The notes below the pieces were generated by a model that searched no databases, was not told the DNA's origin, and saw nothing but the letters and a program-made list of their open reading frames with translations. From Lysobacterales bacterium UBA5700 (GTDB lineage Bacteria; Pseudomonadota; Gammaproteobacteria; Xanthomonadales; Xanthomonadaceae), in the NCBI GenBank assembly GCA_002420085.1, contig DIHI01000039.1, positions 5,861 to 17,253 on the forward strand: a stretch of DNA of 11,393 bases, written 5' to 3'. Shown here piece by piece: positions 1 to 6,951 of this stretch (its first letter is position 1; every line of letters begins with the position of its first letter). A program made the translations under genes and the position numbers.

Positions 1-238
1 TCGTCGAGAGCGCCATTCCATCACCATCATCTTCCACGACGATGGTAGGATTGGCCGTGCGAATCCCTTGCAGAGTCACCGTAACGGTTTCGGCGTCGGC
101 GTCGTAGGCATTCTTGACGAGTTCGAAGACGGCCAGCCGGGGAGTGCCGATGAGCTGATCGCCGAGCAGTTGCAGCAACCGGGCACGTGGTCGGAACGGC
201 AGATTCAACGAGTCACTGGTGGAGGATTGAGCCGCCAT
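1..238 (-). CDS. GHKL (HSP90/MutL/histidine-kinase fold) ATPase, N-terminal part, cut by window edge
   Basis: The visible 79 residues are the start of a Bergerat-fold ATP-binding domain. The N-box is clear, LAVFELVKNAYDADA at residues 35-49, with the catalytic-type Glu39 and Mg-binding-type Asn43. The G1 box EDDGDGM at residues 69-75 supplies the Asp and Gly residues that hold the adenine. In this family the motifs sit this close to the N-terminus in stand-alone HATPase_c_3-type proteins rather than in sensor kinases, where sensory domains come first. The start is the ATG at 238, whose A is also the last base of the upstream stop (TGATG), so the two genes are translationally coupled. No signal peptide or membrane segment is visible, so it is probably cytoplasmic. 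The rest of the protein, and therefore its real role (repair, chromosome handling, phage defence or other), lies outside the window. The ATPase fold is secure; the function is unknown. Confidence 0.85.
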   Translation of the reverse strand, partial: MAAQSSTSDSLNLPFRPRARLLQLLGDQLIGTPRLAVFELVKNAYDADAETVTVTLQGIRTANPTIVVEDDGDGMALST

Positions 239-462
239 CAGCGCACCTTCCGTCTGTCATACAATTCCTCGTCCTTCACCATGACGCCGGCGGTCTTCAG
301 GGCGCGAAGGATGATGGTTCGCTGTGTCGTGCCTTCCTGAGCTGCTCGCAGGCTCACTTCTCTTTTGACCCTGGCAGGCACCATGACTTGAAGCGAGACA
401 TCCCTGCCCCCCTCGGCATCGCTGTCGTGGGTACCTGCCTTCTTCGGAAAACGCACCGGCAT
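238..462 (-). CDS. Small ribbon-helix-helix-like DNA-binding protein
   Basis: This is a 74-residue protein with a short basic, flexible N-terminus (residues 1-20). It continues with a beta-strand-like stretch DVSLQVMVPARV (21-32) and two predicted helices, KREVSLRAAQEGTTQRTIILRALKTAGV, ending in DEELYDRRK. Strand, helix, TT turn and helix is the layout of CopG/ParG-type ribbon-helix-helix proteins, which bind DNA as dimers. The ending also resembles small proteins found beside ParA-like ATPases. The fold assignment is from pattern, not from a search. The start at 462 has a purine-rich GAAGGGG stretch upstream. It is first in a unit with the ATPase gene, with a one-base stop/start overlap. A perfect palindrome at 481-494 is a natural candidate for its own operator, so an autoregulator or a DNA-tethering partner of the ATPase are both plausible. 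I do not recognise a named gene. Confidence 0.72.
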   Translation of the reverse strand: MPVRFPKKAGTHDSDAEGGRDVSLQVMVPARVKREVSLRAAQEGTTQRTIILRALKTAGVMVKDEELYDRRKVR

Positions 463-480
463 GAATTCCGCCCCTTCATT

Positions 481-494
481 TCATGACGTCATGA
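481..494. promoter_or_regulatory. Perfect 14-bp palindrome, candidate operator of the small DNA-binding gene
   Basis: TCATGACGTCATGA reads identically on both strands. It ends 18 bases upstream of the start codon of the ribbon-helix-helix-like gene, where a promoter or leader would lie. Further TCATG/CATGA half-sites occur nearby (for example around 505-509). Ribbon-helix-helix proteins commonly bind short palindromes and repress their own operons. That this site serves that purpose is inference from position and symmetry. I found no convincing -10/-35 pair around it. Confidence 0.4.
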
Positions 495-954
495 TGCTAG
501 CAGATCATGTCTTTCCCGGCCGGACCGCTCTGGCCGCGCCGGGCGTCGATGATCAGCTGATGGCCTGCAAGCCCATGTCGGCCATGATGTTGAGCAGGTT
601 GAGAGCACGGCCTGCCGGGCGGGTGGCGCCTTCATCGGACCTGATCAGCAGCGAATCTCAGTGCAACGACCAAGAGCCATTCCACCGACCCAAGCAGGAC
701 ACGCGCTGTCGAGCGAAAAACCCGCTACACCGCTGACTGTTTCATGCACCGCATCGCTTTCGCACCTCCACCCCGCACCTCCACCCTGGCCATGCACCTG
801 CTGTTGCAATACATTCGACCACCACACGCGGCACCTCGTGGCTGAGGCTCGGCGGTGATCAGGCAAGACCGTGGGTTGCACCTGTGTACCCGTGCCAATG
901 TTCTTGCTGGCCAAGCTGTAGACCCACACGGTTTCAGCCATGATCAAGTCGCGC
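495..954. other. Stretch without a supportable gene; possible gene debris
   Basis: No open frame here has both a plausible start and protein-like composition. One minus-strand stretch of 34 codons between stops (553-657) looks protein-like, with SDEGATRPAGRALNLLNIMA in its middle, but it begins after an in-frame TGA and has no start. It could be the tail of a decayed gene. A minus-strand frame starting at 941 (MAETVWVYSLASKN) begins in a protein-like way but then loses any sensible composition. I recognise neither. The stretch also holds a small tandem repeat at 761-786. It separates the lower-GC left-edge operon from the core genes on the right. Confidence 0.3.
761..786. repeat. Two tandem copies of a 13-bp unit
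   Basis: The unit CGCACCTCCACCC occurs twice, back to back and without mismatch (761-773 and 774-786). It lies in the gene-poor stretch. It is probably a replication-slippage product in unconstrained DNA, and no function is suggested by its position. Confidence 0.75.
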
Positions 955-1005
955 TGTCACCCTGCGAACCCACAGTCACCCCGCGCGCAGTCGGTGTCAC
1001 CCTGC
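955..1005. repeat. Three spaced copies of TGTCACCCTGC-like repeat, about 20-bp period
   Basis: TGTCACCCTGC occurs exactly at 955-965 and 995-1005. A diverged copy, AGTCACCCCGC, lies between them at 974-984, giving spacings of 19 and 21 bases, about two helical turns each. Multiple 20-bp-scale repeats of this kind are known at the ends of IS21-family insertion sequences, so this may be a remnant terminus. I see no transposase gene or matching second end. Alternatively it is a row of protein-binding sites. The repeats are seen directly; the interpretation is weak. Confidence 0.45.
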
Positions 1006-1011
1006 ATGCTG

Positions 1012-1041
1012 AAATAAAAAAGCCCCGGCCGAAGCCGGGGC
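1012..1041 (-). terminator. Intrinsic terminator of the phasin gene
   Basis: Read on the minus strand, a perfect 8-bp GC stem (GCCCCGGC / GCCGGGGC, positions 1022-1041) closes a TTCG tetraloop. It is followed by six T and then ATTT. It starts 34 bases past the phasin stop codon. The stem, stable tetraloop and T-tract are the classic Rho-independent layout. Confidence 0.93.
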
Positions 1042-1075
1042 GTCAACTCCACTGACATGGAGGAGGAGAGATCGA

Positions 1076-1591
1076 TCAGGCCGCGCGGCTGACTCGACGG
1101 CGGCGGGTGGTTCCGGAGATGTCCTTGGCTGCCTGGGTTGCCTTGGCAGTGGGCCTGCTGGCGCTCTTGCGGGCGCGCGGCTGCCGCTTCGGTTCGGCCA
1201 GGCCGAATTCGACCATGACCGGACGAACTCGTGCTTCGGCTTCGCCGATCAGGCATTCGGCACGCTCGCGGACTTCACCGATCAGACCATCGATGATGGC
1301 CTTGGCGCGACCGGCTTCGGCACCGGCGCGGTTGCTTGCGGTGTCGGCAAGTTCACGAACCCGCGTACCGACATCAGCGAATGCCGAGCGGCCCAGATCG
1401 ATGCGCTCGTTGGCCTGATTGCGGAGTTGCCGACCGAGATAGATCGACTGGTCGATCCCGGCAAGCACCTGCTTGCGGGTCAACGAAAGGGCTCCGAGTC
1501 CGGCGAACCAAAGCTCACGCCCGGTCGGATCGGGTCGATTGCCGGCGGCTTTGGCGGCGGTCGTCTTCTTGCGAACAGGGGTCTTGCTCAT
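1076..1591 (-). CDS. Phasin family protein with basic C-terminal tail (PhaI/PhaF-like)
   Basis: Phasins are amphipathic helical proteins that coat polyhydroxyalkanoate granules. This 171-residue protein has a short Lys/Ala-rich lead and then the family-typical LWFAGLGALSLTRKQVLAGI (residues 27-46). A long predicted helix follows (about 47-125), rich in Ala, Arg and Glu. The tail from about residue 134 is loaded with Arg, Lys, Ala and Ser (RKSASRPTAKATQ, then TTRRRR). That recalls the histone-like tail of PhaF proteins, which tie granules to the nucleoid. Whether this tail binds DNA is inference. The start at 1591 is preceded by a good GAGGTG ribosome site. The gene appears monocistronic, with its own terminator at 1012-1041. 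No PHA synthase or depolymerase is nearby, so a role as a general phasin-like protein is also possible. An AT-rich patch at 1666-1680 in the 260-base upstream gap may belong to its promoter. Confidence 0.8.
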   Translation of the reverse strand: MSKTPVRKKTTAAKAAGNRPDPTGRELWFAGLGALSLTRKQVLAGIDQSIYLGRQLRNQANERIDLGRSAFADVGTRVRELADTASNRAGAEAGRAKAIIDGLIGEVRERAECLIGEAEARVRPVMVEFGLAEPKRQPRARKSASRPTAKATQAAKDISGTTRRRRVSRAA

Positions 1592-1851
1592 GGCGGCACC
1601 TCATGGGGTCGGCGTGGCGGGATCGGAGTGATGCGTCGGCGTGTCGAAGATCGTGAATCGCGCCTGGAAAATAAAAATTTGGCCATCCGTGGCCGGGAGA
1701 GAGTGTTCGACGAAGCCACTTTCGCATTGCGTGATCGAGCTTTCACACTAACCGAGGGCCGAGCGACGGACGCGATCGCCTTGCCGCTACGCCATGGCTT
1801 GCCATTCGCCAGCGCCCCGGCGATGCTTGAGGGCCGAAGGAGAATTGAGCT

Positions 1852-2706
1852 ATGGCCGCCAAGAAGACCGCCTGGACACCATTCAACGCCCCCGATGACG
1901 CTTACGTGTATTCCGGGCCAGCCCTCAAGAAGGCGTGGAAAGCACTCCATGCCGGTGACTGCGAGCCGTTCCCCGACACCCGGCGGGCGACCGAGTTGCT
2001 CGCTGCACTTGGCAAGCCGCCCAAGGGACTGGATGCCGAGACCCTGGCGGAACGCTTGCAGGATGCCTGGCGCGATTTCCATGCCGGTCGCTTCGAGCAG
2101 GCATGGCTGGCTGGTTCGGCACTCGGCGCGCTCGGTGCCTCGGTGGCAATCAAGGCGATCGGCATCCACGCCAGTCATCTGGTCGATGACGACGATCTGC
2201 GTCTGGAACGCTATCGCGCGGCGCTGGAACTGGCCGAGTCGGCGCTGGCGGCGTTGCCGGACGAGGCCAACAGCCATTATCGCCATGCCTATGCGCTGGG
2301 CCGCTACAGCCAGGGCATCAGTGTCGCCAAGGCGCTCAAGGATGGTCTGGCCGGCAAGATCCGCGCTTCACTCGATCGCACGCTCGAACTGGCCTCCGAA
2401 CACGCCGAGGCACACACCGCGCTGGCCCTGTACCACGCCGAGATCGTCAACAAGATCGGTGCGCTGATCGGCGGGATGACCTATGGCGCCAAGGCCAGCG
2501 AGGCCGAGAAGCACATCGCCCGAGCACTGGAACTGACCCCGAAAGCGGCGATCGTGCATGTCGAGCACGGCAATCTGATCCTGCTGCTGAAAGGCAGCAA
2601 GGGCGAGGATGCTGCGGCCGCCGCCTACGAGCGCGCTGCCCGGTGCAAGCCACGCGATGCGATGGAGGCGCTGGATGCGGCCTGGGCGGCAGAGCAGATC
2701 GAATAA
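1852..2706 (+). CDS. TPR-like helical-repeat protein, resembling RMDN-type proteins
   Basis: This is a 284-residue soluble protein made almost entirely of Ala/Leu-rich helical pairs. Repeat-like units include YRAALELAESALAALPDEAN (121-140), SHYRHAYALGRYSQG (141-155), RASLDRTLELASEHAEAHTA (171-190) and AEKHIARALELTPKAAIVHV (218-237). The segment KIGALIGGMTYGAKASEAEK (201-220) between repeats matches my memory of bacterial relatives of the eukaryotic RMDN (regulator of microtubule dynamics) family. There is no signal peptide: the N-terminus is MAAKKTAWTPF. The role in bacteria is not established; such repeats serve as protein-protein scaffolds. The start is supported by AAGGAG at 1837-1842, nine bases before the ATG. 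It is divergent from the phasin gene across 260 bases and convergent with glutathione reductase. The family assignment is moderately sure; the function is unknown. Confidence 0.85.
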   Translation: MAAKKTAWTPFNAPDDAYVYSGPALKKAWKALHAGDCEPFPDTRRATELLAALGKPPKGLDAETLAERLQDAWRDFHAGRFEQAWLAGSALGALGASVAIKAIGIHASHLVDDDDLRLERYRAALELAESALAALPDEANSHYRHAYALGRYSQGISVAKALKDGLAGKIRASLDRTLELASEHAEAHTALALYHAEIVNKIGALIGGMTYGAKASEAEKHIARALELTPKAAIVHVEHGNLILLLKGSKGEDAAAAAYERAARCKPRDAMEALDAAWAAEQIE

Positions 2707-2722
2707 GCGGGCCACGGCGAGG

Positions 2723-2773
2723 GCCGACGCTTCGACCAAGCCGACGCTTCGGTCAAGCCGATGCTTCGGCCAG
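2723..2773. repeat. Three tandem copies of a 17-bp unit
   Basis: GCCGACGCTTCGACCAA (2723-2739), GCCGACGCTTCGGTCAA (2740-2756) and GCCGATGCTTCGGCCAG (2757-2773) follow each other exactly in phase. Eleven bases of each unit are identical except for one C/T change, and the last five vary more. The array begins 16 bases after the TPR gene stop. It may be slippage debris or may affect transcript ends. It has no hallmark of a named repeat family. Confidence 0.8.
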
Positions 2774-2822
2774 GGCCGGTCGCGCCGAGCCGGATCGATC
2801 GACCCGATACCGTCGTGCGGAG

Positions 2823-2844
2823 GGCTCGCCTGCTGTGGCGAGCC
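2823..2844. terminator. Hairpin between convergent genes, possible transcript-end structure
   Basis: GGCTCGCC and GGCGAGCC form a perfect 8-bp stem with a six-base loop. It lies between the stop codons of the plus-strand TPR gene and the minus-strand glutathione reductase gene, where a bidirectional terminator would be expected. Neither strand has a T-tract after the stem, so it is not a classic Rho-independent terminator. It may instead protect 3' ends. Confidence 0.4.
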
Positions 2845-2865
2845 AGGGCTCGGCCCATCCGCCGC

Positions 2866-4215
2866 TCAGGTCATCAGGACCAGTTCTTCCGATGCGGTCG
2901 GATGGATCGCCACGGTGTCGTCGAAGTCGCGCTTGCGGGCTCCCATCTTCACGGCCACGGCGAAGCCTTGCAGGATTTCGTCGCAGGCCGGGCCGATCAT
3001 GTGGATACCGACCACCTGCTCATCCGGACCGATGCACACCAGTTTCATCAGGGTGCGCTCCTGGTGTCCGGCAAGTGCGCCGAGCATCGGTCGAAAACGG
3101 CTGCGATAGACCTTGACCGCATCACCGTGGCGTTCGCGTGCCTCGGCCTCGGTCAGGCCGACCGTGCCGATCGGAGGATGCGAGAACACCACGGTCGGGA
3201 TGTTCTCGAAGTCCATGCGCCGATCCTCGCGACCAGCGAACAGCCGATCCATCAGGCGCCGGGCGGCGGCGATCGCCACCGGGGTCAGAGCGGCGGCACC
3301 GGTCACGTCGCCGACGGCGAACACGCCTTCGGCCGAGGTCGCCTGCCAGCGATCGACGGCAATGAAGCCGCGTTGATCGAGCGCGACGCCGGCGGCCGCC
3401 AGGCCGAGATTCTCGACGTTCGGCACCCGGCCGGTAGCCCACAGCAGGCAATCGAAGCCGCCGTCCTCGGCCCCCGACCGGCAGTGGATGCGCAGCCCGT
3501 CAGCGGCCTCGACGACCCGGTCGAGCCGATGTCCGAATTCGACCCGAATGCCGCGCCGAGTCATTGCGGCGGCCAATTCAGTCGAGATGTCCTCATCGAA
3601 CCGACGCAGCACCCGGTCGCTGCGCACGAACACCACCACCTCGCTGCCGAGCGCACGCAACACGCCGCTCAGTTCGACCGCGATGTAGCCGCTGCCGATC
3701 ACCGCCACCTTGCGCGGCGCGCTGCGCAGGTCGAAGAAGCCATCGGAGTCGATGCCGAGATCCCCGCCTGGGATGTCGATCCGCTCCGAACGACCGCCGG
3801 TGGCGATCAGGATCGTTCGTCCATGCAGGACGCGATCGCCGGCCTGGACCGCCCCATGGCCGAGCAGGGTCGCGCGTTCGGGCAGCCATTCGATGCCGAG
3901 TTCGTTGAAGCGGGTGCGATAACTGTTGTGGATGCCGTCGATATAGGCCTGCCGTCGAGCGACGAAGTTCGGCCAGTCGAGCGATCCCGGCGTCGAGGCA
4001 AAGCCGAGTTCGACCGCCAGCGCCTGGGCCTCGGCCAGTTCGGCGGCCAGCCACATGGCCTTCTTCGGAACACAGCCGACATTGACGCAGGTGCCGCCCA
4101 GGGCGGCGGGTTCGAGGATGGCGACGCGGGCGCCGTGGCGGGCGGCGCGGATGGCACCGGCGATGCCGCCGGAGCCGGCGCCGATCACGATCAGATCATG
4201 GGTGTGTTTGCTCAT
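2866..4215 (-). CDS. gorA: Glutathione-disulfide reductase
   Basis: This flavoenzyme reduces glutathione disulfide to glutathione with NADPH in the cytoplasm, supplying the thiol pool for glutaredoxins and peroxide defence. In the 449-residue product the FAD-binding GAGSGG lies at 12-17. The redox-active disulfide is [13 protein letters not shown] (40-52, Cys43 and Cys48). The NADPH-binding [13 protein letters not shown] (174-186) is followed by [11 protein letters not shown], whose arginines (198, 204/205) mark preference for NADPH over NADH. The catalytic HPTASEE is at 438-444 (His438, Glu443). Length matches the E. coli enzyme, and the C-terminal third closely follows it ([20 protein letters not shown]). 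The start is the ATG at 4215; a GTG immediately before it at 4218 is the alternative. Neither has a strong ribosome site. It lies about 66 bases downstream of the DadA-like gene on the same strand, possibly as the last gene of an operon. Confidence 0.96.
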   Translation of the reverse strand: MSKHTHDLIVIGAGSGGIAGAIRAARHGARVAILEPAALGGTCVNVGCVPKKAMWLAAELAEAQALAVELGFASTPGSLDWPNFVARRQAYIDGIHNSYRTRFNELGIEWLPERATLLGHGAVQAGDRVLHGRTILIATGGRSERIDIPGGDLGIDSDGFFDLRSAPRKVAVIGSGYIAVELSGVLRALGSEVVVFVRSDRVLRRFDEDISTELAAAMTRRGIRVEFGHRLDRVVEAADGLRIHCRSGAEDGGFDCLLWATGRVPNVENLGLAAAGVALDQRGFIAVDRWQATSAEGVFAVGDVTGAAALTPVAIAAARRLMDRLFAGREDRRMDFENIPTVVFSHPPIGTVGLTEAEARERHGDAVKVYRSRFRPMLGALAGHQERTLMKLVCIGPDEQVVGIHMIGPACDEILQGFAVAVKMGARKRDFDDTVAIHPTASEELVLMT

Positions 4216-4284
4216 CACGCCAGTTTGACCGATCCCGGCGGCGCTGTCCCGTCCTGACCGGCGTCGGCGTCCGGGATTGCGGAA

Positions 4285-5544
4285 TCAGTTCACGAATCGC
4301 TCGGGGCGGCTGGCAGTGGGATCGACGATCGGCGAGCGGCCGCAGATGAAGTCGGCGATCAGATGCCCGGTCACCGCCGCCAGACTGACTCCGAGCATGC
4401 CGTGACCGGTGGCGAGCAGGAAATTGCGCAGGCCAGGAGCCGGCCCCAGGATCGGCAGATCATCCCAGGTCATTGGCCGCCAGCCGTACCAGTCCTCGAC
4501 GTGCTGCGGCCCTTCCGGACTGCGCAGATAGCGCTGGGCGCCGCGCACCAGGGCACGCAACCGGAGCGGATCGAGTCGGCTGTCGTAGCCGGAGAATTCC
4601 ATCGTGCTGCCCAGCCGGAAGCCGCTGTCCCAGGTGGTCACGCAGACGCTGTCTTCCTTCAGTACCAGTGGTCGGGTCGGGGCCGGGTCGGGCCGCGTGT
4701 AGGTGATCGAATAGCCCTTGCCAGGCTGGATCGGCAAGCGCAATCCCAGCGGCCGCGCCAATTCCGGCGACCATGCGCCCAGGGCGAACACGATCTGTCC
4801 GGCTCGACGCGGACCGCGCTCGGTATCGACCTCGACGATCCGGTCGCCCTCGCGGCGGAAGCCACGCAGCTTGTTGCGCTCCTCGATCCGACCGCCCCCG
4901 GCCCGAACCAGGCGCGCCAGTTCGGCGACCAGGCGATCCGGGCGCAAACGGGCATCACCGGGAAAATGCACGCCACCCGCCAGGCCATCGCGCAGCACCG
5001 GCTCCTCGCGCGCCAGTCGGCCGGCATCCCATGCCTGCCAGTCGATGCCGAGCGTCAGCAGCGGCGCATGGCGATCCTGGAAGGCAGCCCAGGCGGACGG
5101 TTCGCGGAAAACATAGGTCAGGCCACTGGCCTGAAACTCGCACGCGACACCTTCATCGACGATCAATGCCTCGATCAGGCTCCGCGATGCCTTCAGAAGG
5201 TCTGCCTTGGCACGGGTCGCGCGGGCGCAATCGCGGGCATTGCAGTGTGCAGCGAAACGCAGCAGCCAGGCCCACAAGGTCGGGTCGAAGCGCGGCCGGA
5301 TGTAGAACGGGGCATCCGGGCGAAACATCCAGCGCAGCGCCTGACCGATCACCCCCGGCGCAGCCAGCGGCAAGGCGTGGCTCGGGGTCAGGGTGCCGCA
5401 ATTGCCATGCGAACTGCCACGTCCGACCACGCCCTGTTCGATCACCCGGACCTGACGCCCGGCTCGAATCAGATAGTGCGCGCAGGCGAGGCCGATCACC
5501 CCACCGCCGAGCACCAGGACATCATCGCCATCACGCCCGGTCAT
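4285..5544 (-). CDS. FAD-dependent oxidoreductase, D-amino-acid dehydrogenase (DadA) type
   Basis: This DAO-superfamily flavoprotein (419 residues from the chosen start) probably oxidises an amine or amino acid, with electrons passed to the respiratory chain as in DadA. Evidence includes the N-terminal FAD-binding motif VLVLGGGVIGLACAHYLIRAG (9-29) with Glu36 at the end of the second strand, and SSHGNCG at 44-50 where DadA has its TSFANAG-like turn. The C-terminal signature runs GWRPMTWDDLPILG (354-367) to ATGHGMLG (378-385). The overall arrangement and length (DadA about 430) agree with DadA. The exact substrate is not readable: D-alanine-type amino acids, D-hydroxyproline or another secondary amine are possible, and no alanine racemase (dadX) is adjacent. 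I chose the ATG at 5544 because the FAD motif follows at a normal distance and a GGGGTG stretch precedes it. An upstream ATG at 5586 would add 14 atypical residues. Confidence 0.88.
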   Translation of the reverse strand: MTGRDGDDVLVLGGGVIGLACAHYLIRAGRQVRVIEQGVVGRGSSHGNCGTLTPSHALPLAAPGVIGQALRWMFRPDAPFYIRPRFDPTLWAWLLRFAAHCNARDCARATRAKADLLKASRSLIEALIVDEGVACEFQASGLTYVFREPSAWAAFQDRHAPLLTLGIDWQAWDAGRLAREEPVLRDGLAGGVHFPGDARLRPDRLVAELARLVRAGGGRIEERNKLRGFRREGDRIVEVDTERGPRRAGQIVFALGAWSPELARPLGLRLPIQPGKGYSITYTRPDPAPTRPLVLKEDSVCVTTWDSGFRLGSTMEFSGYDSRLDPLRLRALVRGAQRYLRSPEGPQHVEDWYGWRPMTWDDLPILGPAPGLRNFLLATGHGMLGVSLAAVTGHLIADFICGRSPIVDPTASRPERFVN

Positions 5545-5628
5545 GCACACACCCCATCGGCGCCGGATGCACGGCACCCTCGACATTCAGCAGTCGCGCG
5601 ATCACCGTGATTCGTCCAGTCCGTCCAC

Positions 5629-6903
5629 TCAGGCCCGCATGGGCGGCCGCTGGCCATAGGTCGCCCAGCGCCACAGCCACTCGACCGGGCCGAACCGGAA
5701 GCGCTCCAGCCACCAGCGACTGAACAGCACCTGCGCGGCGAACAGCAGCAGCACGAACACCGGCTGCCAGGCACGCGGCAGTGCCTCGAAGTAACCGAGT
5801 CCGTAGCCGTAGAAGATTCCGACACAAACCAGGGATTGCAGCAGATAGTTGGTCAATGCCATCCGTCCGGCCGGTGCCAGTATCGACAGGCGATCGCGCC
5901 AGACCGGGCCATGCAGGGCCAGCACCAGGGTCGCGGCATAGGCCAGGCACAGGGCGAGATTGCCAAGTGCAACGAACAGGCCGGCACTGACCGTGACGAA
6001 ATCGAGCCGGAACAGTTCGAGCGTTGGCGTCAGTCGAAAGGCCAGGGCCAGCAGGGGCAATCCAAGCACGAAACCCCAGAATCGCAAGCGCCGCCACAGC
6101 ATTTCGTGACCACGGCTGTCGGACAGGGCACCACTGCGCCAGAACCAGGCACCGATCAGGAACATGCCGAGGATGGTCGGCCCCCAGAACGGCAGATAGC
6201 CGAGGATCTGCTGAAAATCTGCCCAACGCTGGGCGGTCGCTTCCGCGAAACTGCCCTCGGGGCCGACCGCATGGCGCTGGGCATCGATGATCGCCTGCCA
6301 TTTCTCGGCCTCGCCGGCAAACGCCTTGTCGATCTCGGCGGCCCCTTCCGGCGTCAATCGCCCCAGGAACACCATGCCGGCGATCGCGAACATGAACAGC
6401 GATGGCAGCAGATAGACGACCACGCCCCAGGTCGGCAACCGAGCGATCGGCGTGCGTCGGAACAGCAACAGCATCAGCGCCCCGAGCAGGGCATAGGTGA
6501 ACAGGATGTCGCCCGACCAGATCAGCACCATGTGGATCATGCCGAGCGCGGCCAGCACCGTCAGTCGGCGCAGATACAGGCCGCCGAAACCACGCCCACT
6601 GACCTCGGCACGTTCCATCATCACCGCGAAGCCGGCGCCGAACAGCAACGAGAACAGGGTGTAGAACTTGCCCTGGACCAGCAGGTAGATGCTGCCATCG
6701 ACCCAGGCATCGGCGCCGGTCAGGGCTGGATCCAACCCGGACAGCGCAGCGTTGAGCGGTCCGACGAAGGCTTCGATGTTCATCAGCAGGATGCCGAGCA
6801 GGGCGAACCCGCGCAGCACATCGAGTGCCTCGACCCGTTCTCCGCCGGTCACGGGTGCCAGCGGACGCTCTGGCAAGCTGACAGCCGTGTTCGAATCGCT
6901 CAT
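5629..6903 (-). CDS. DUF418 family multi-pass membrane protein (YeiB-like)
   Basis: This is a 424-residue inner-membrane protein with roughly nine or ten hydrophobic segments, the clearest at about 28-46, 80-97, 112-130, 133-148, 159-180, 236-256, 275-290, 303-330, 345-368 and 380-395. The opening ERVEALDVLRGFALLGILLMN (22-42) and the closing pair APAGRMALTNYLLQS (343-357) and FGPVEWLWRWATYGQRPPMR are hallmarks of the DUF418/YeiB family. The hydrophilic loop at 183-230 is probably one soluble excursion. The family's function is not established; relatives are sometimes proposed as transporters or acyltransferase-like membrane proteins. An AGGAG six bases before the ATG at 6903 supports the start. 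It lies 48 bases after the SlyD-like gene and 84 before the DadA-like gene, all on the minus strand. Confidence 0.93.
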   Translation of the reverse strand: MSDSNTAVSLPERPLAPVTGGERVEALDVLRGFALLGILLMNIEAFVGPLNAALSGLDPALTGADAWVDGSIYLLVQGKFYTLFSLLFGAGFAVMMERAEVSGRGFGGLYLRRLTVLAALGMIHMVLIWSGDILFTYALLGALMLLLFRRTPIARLPTWGVVVYLLPSLFMFAIAGMVFLGRLTPEGAAEIDKAFAGEAEKWQAIIDAQRHAVGPEGSFAEATAQRWADFQQILGYLPFWGPTILGMFLIGAWFWRSGALSDSRGHEMLWRRLRFWGFVLGLPLLALAFRLTPTLELFRLDFVTVSAGLFVALGNLALCLAYAATLVLALHGPVWRDRLSILAPAGRMALTNYLLQSLVCVGIFYGYGLGYFEALPRAWQPVFVLLLFAAQVLFSRWWLERFRFGPVEWLWRWATYGQRPPMRA

Positions 6904-6914
6904 GCGGGTCTCCT

Positions 6915-6945
6915 GCCGTTTGACGCCGTTTGACGCCGGTTTGGC
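6915..6945. repeat. Short tandem repeat between the slyD-like and DUF418 genes
   Basis: GCCGTTTGAC occurs twice in tandem (6915-6924 and 6925-6934), followed by a diverged copy, GCCGGTTTGGC. It occupies most of the 48-base gap between the two genes and stops short of the ribosome site. It is likely slippage in spacer DNA. Confidence 0.6.
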
Positions 6946-6951
6946 GCCGGC

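Noticed and set aside
461..736. Plus-strand open frame of 91 codons in the gene-poor stretch
   Set aside because: It has no ribosome site and low-complexity codon use, and it starts at the mirror of the minus-strand start codon. I see nothing protein-like.
1427..2467. Plus-strand open frame spanning the phasin gene end and the TPR gene
   Set aside because: It runs antisense through the phasin gene and then out of frame through the TPR gene, and its product is Arg/Pro/Ser-rich without domain features.
2761..4257. Long plus-strand open frame (498 codons) opposite glutathione reductase
   Set aside because: It mirrors the codon structure of a clearly recognised enzyme on the other strand. Its own product has no domains and a His/Gln/Gly/Asp-heavy composition typical of antisense frames in GC-rich DNA.
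4363..5610. Long plus-strand open frame (415 codons) opposite the DadA-like gene
   Set aside because: It is an antisense shadow of a gene with full FAD-enzyme motifs, with no recognisable protein features and no ribosome site.
5836..6933. Long plus-strand open frame (365 codons) opposite the DUF418 gene
   Set aside because: It is extremely Gln/His-rich, as expected when membrane-protein codons are read in reverse. The minus strand shows clear membrane segments and family motifs.
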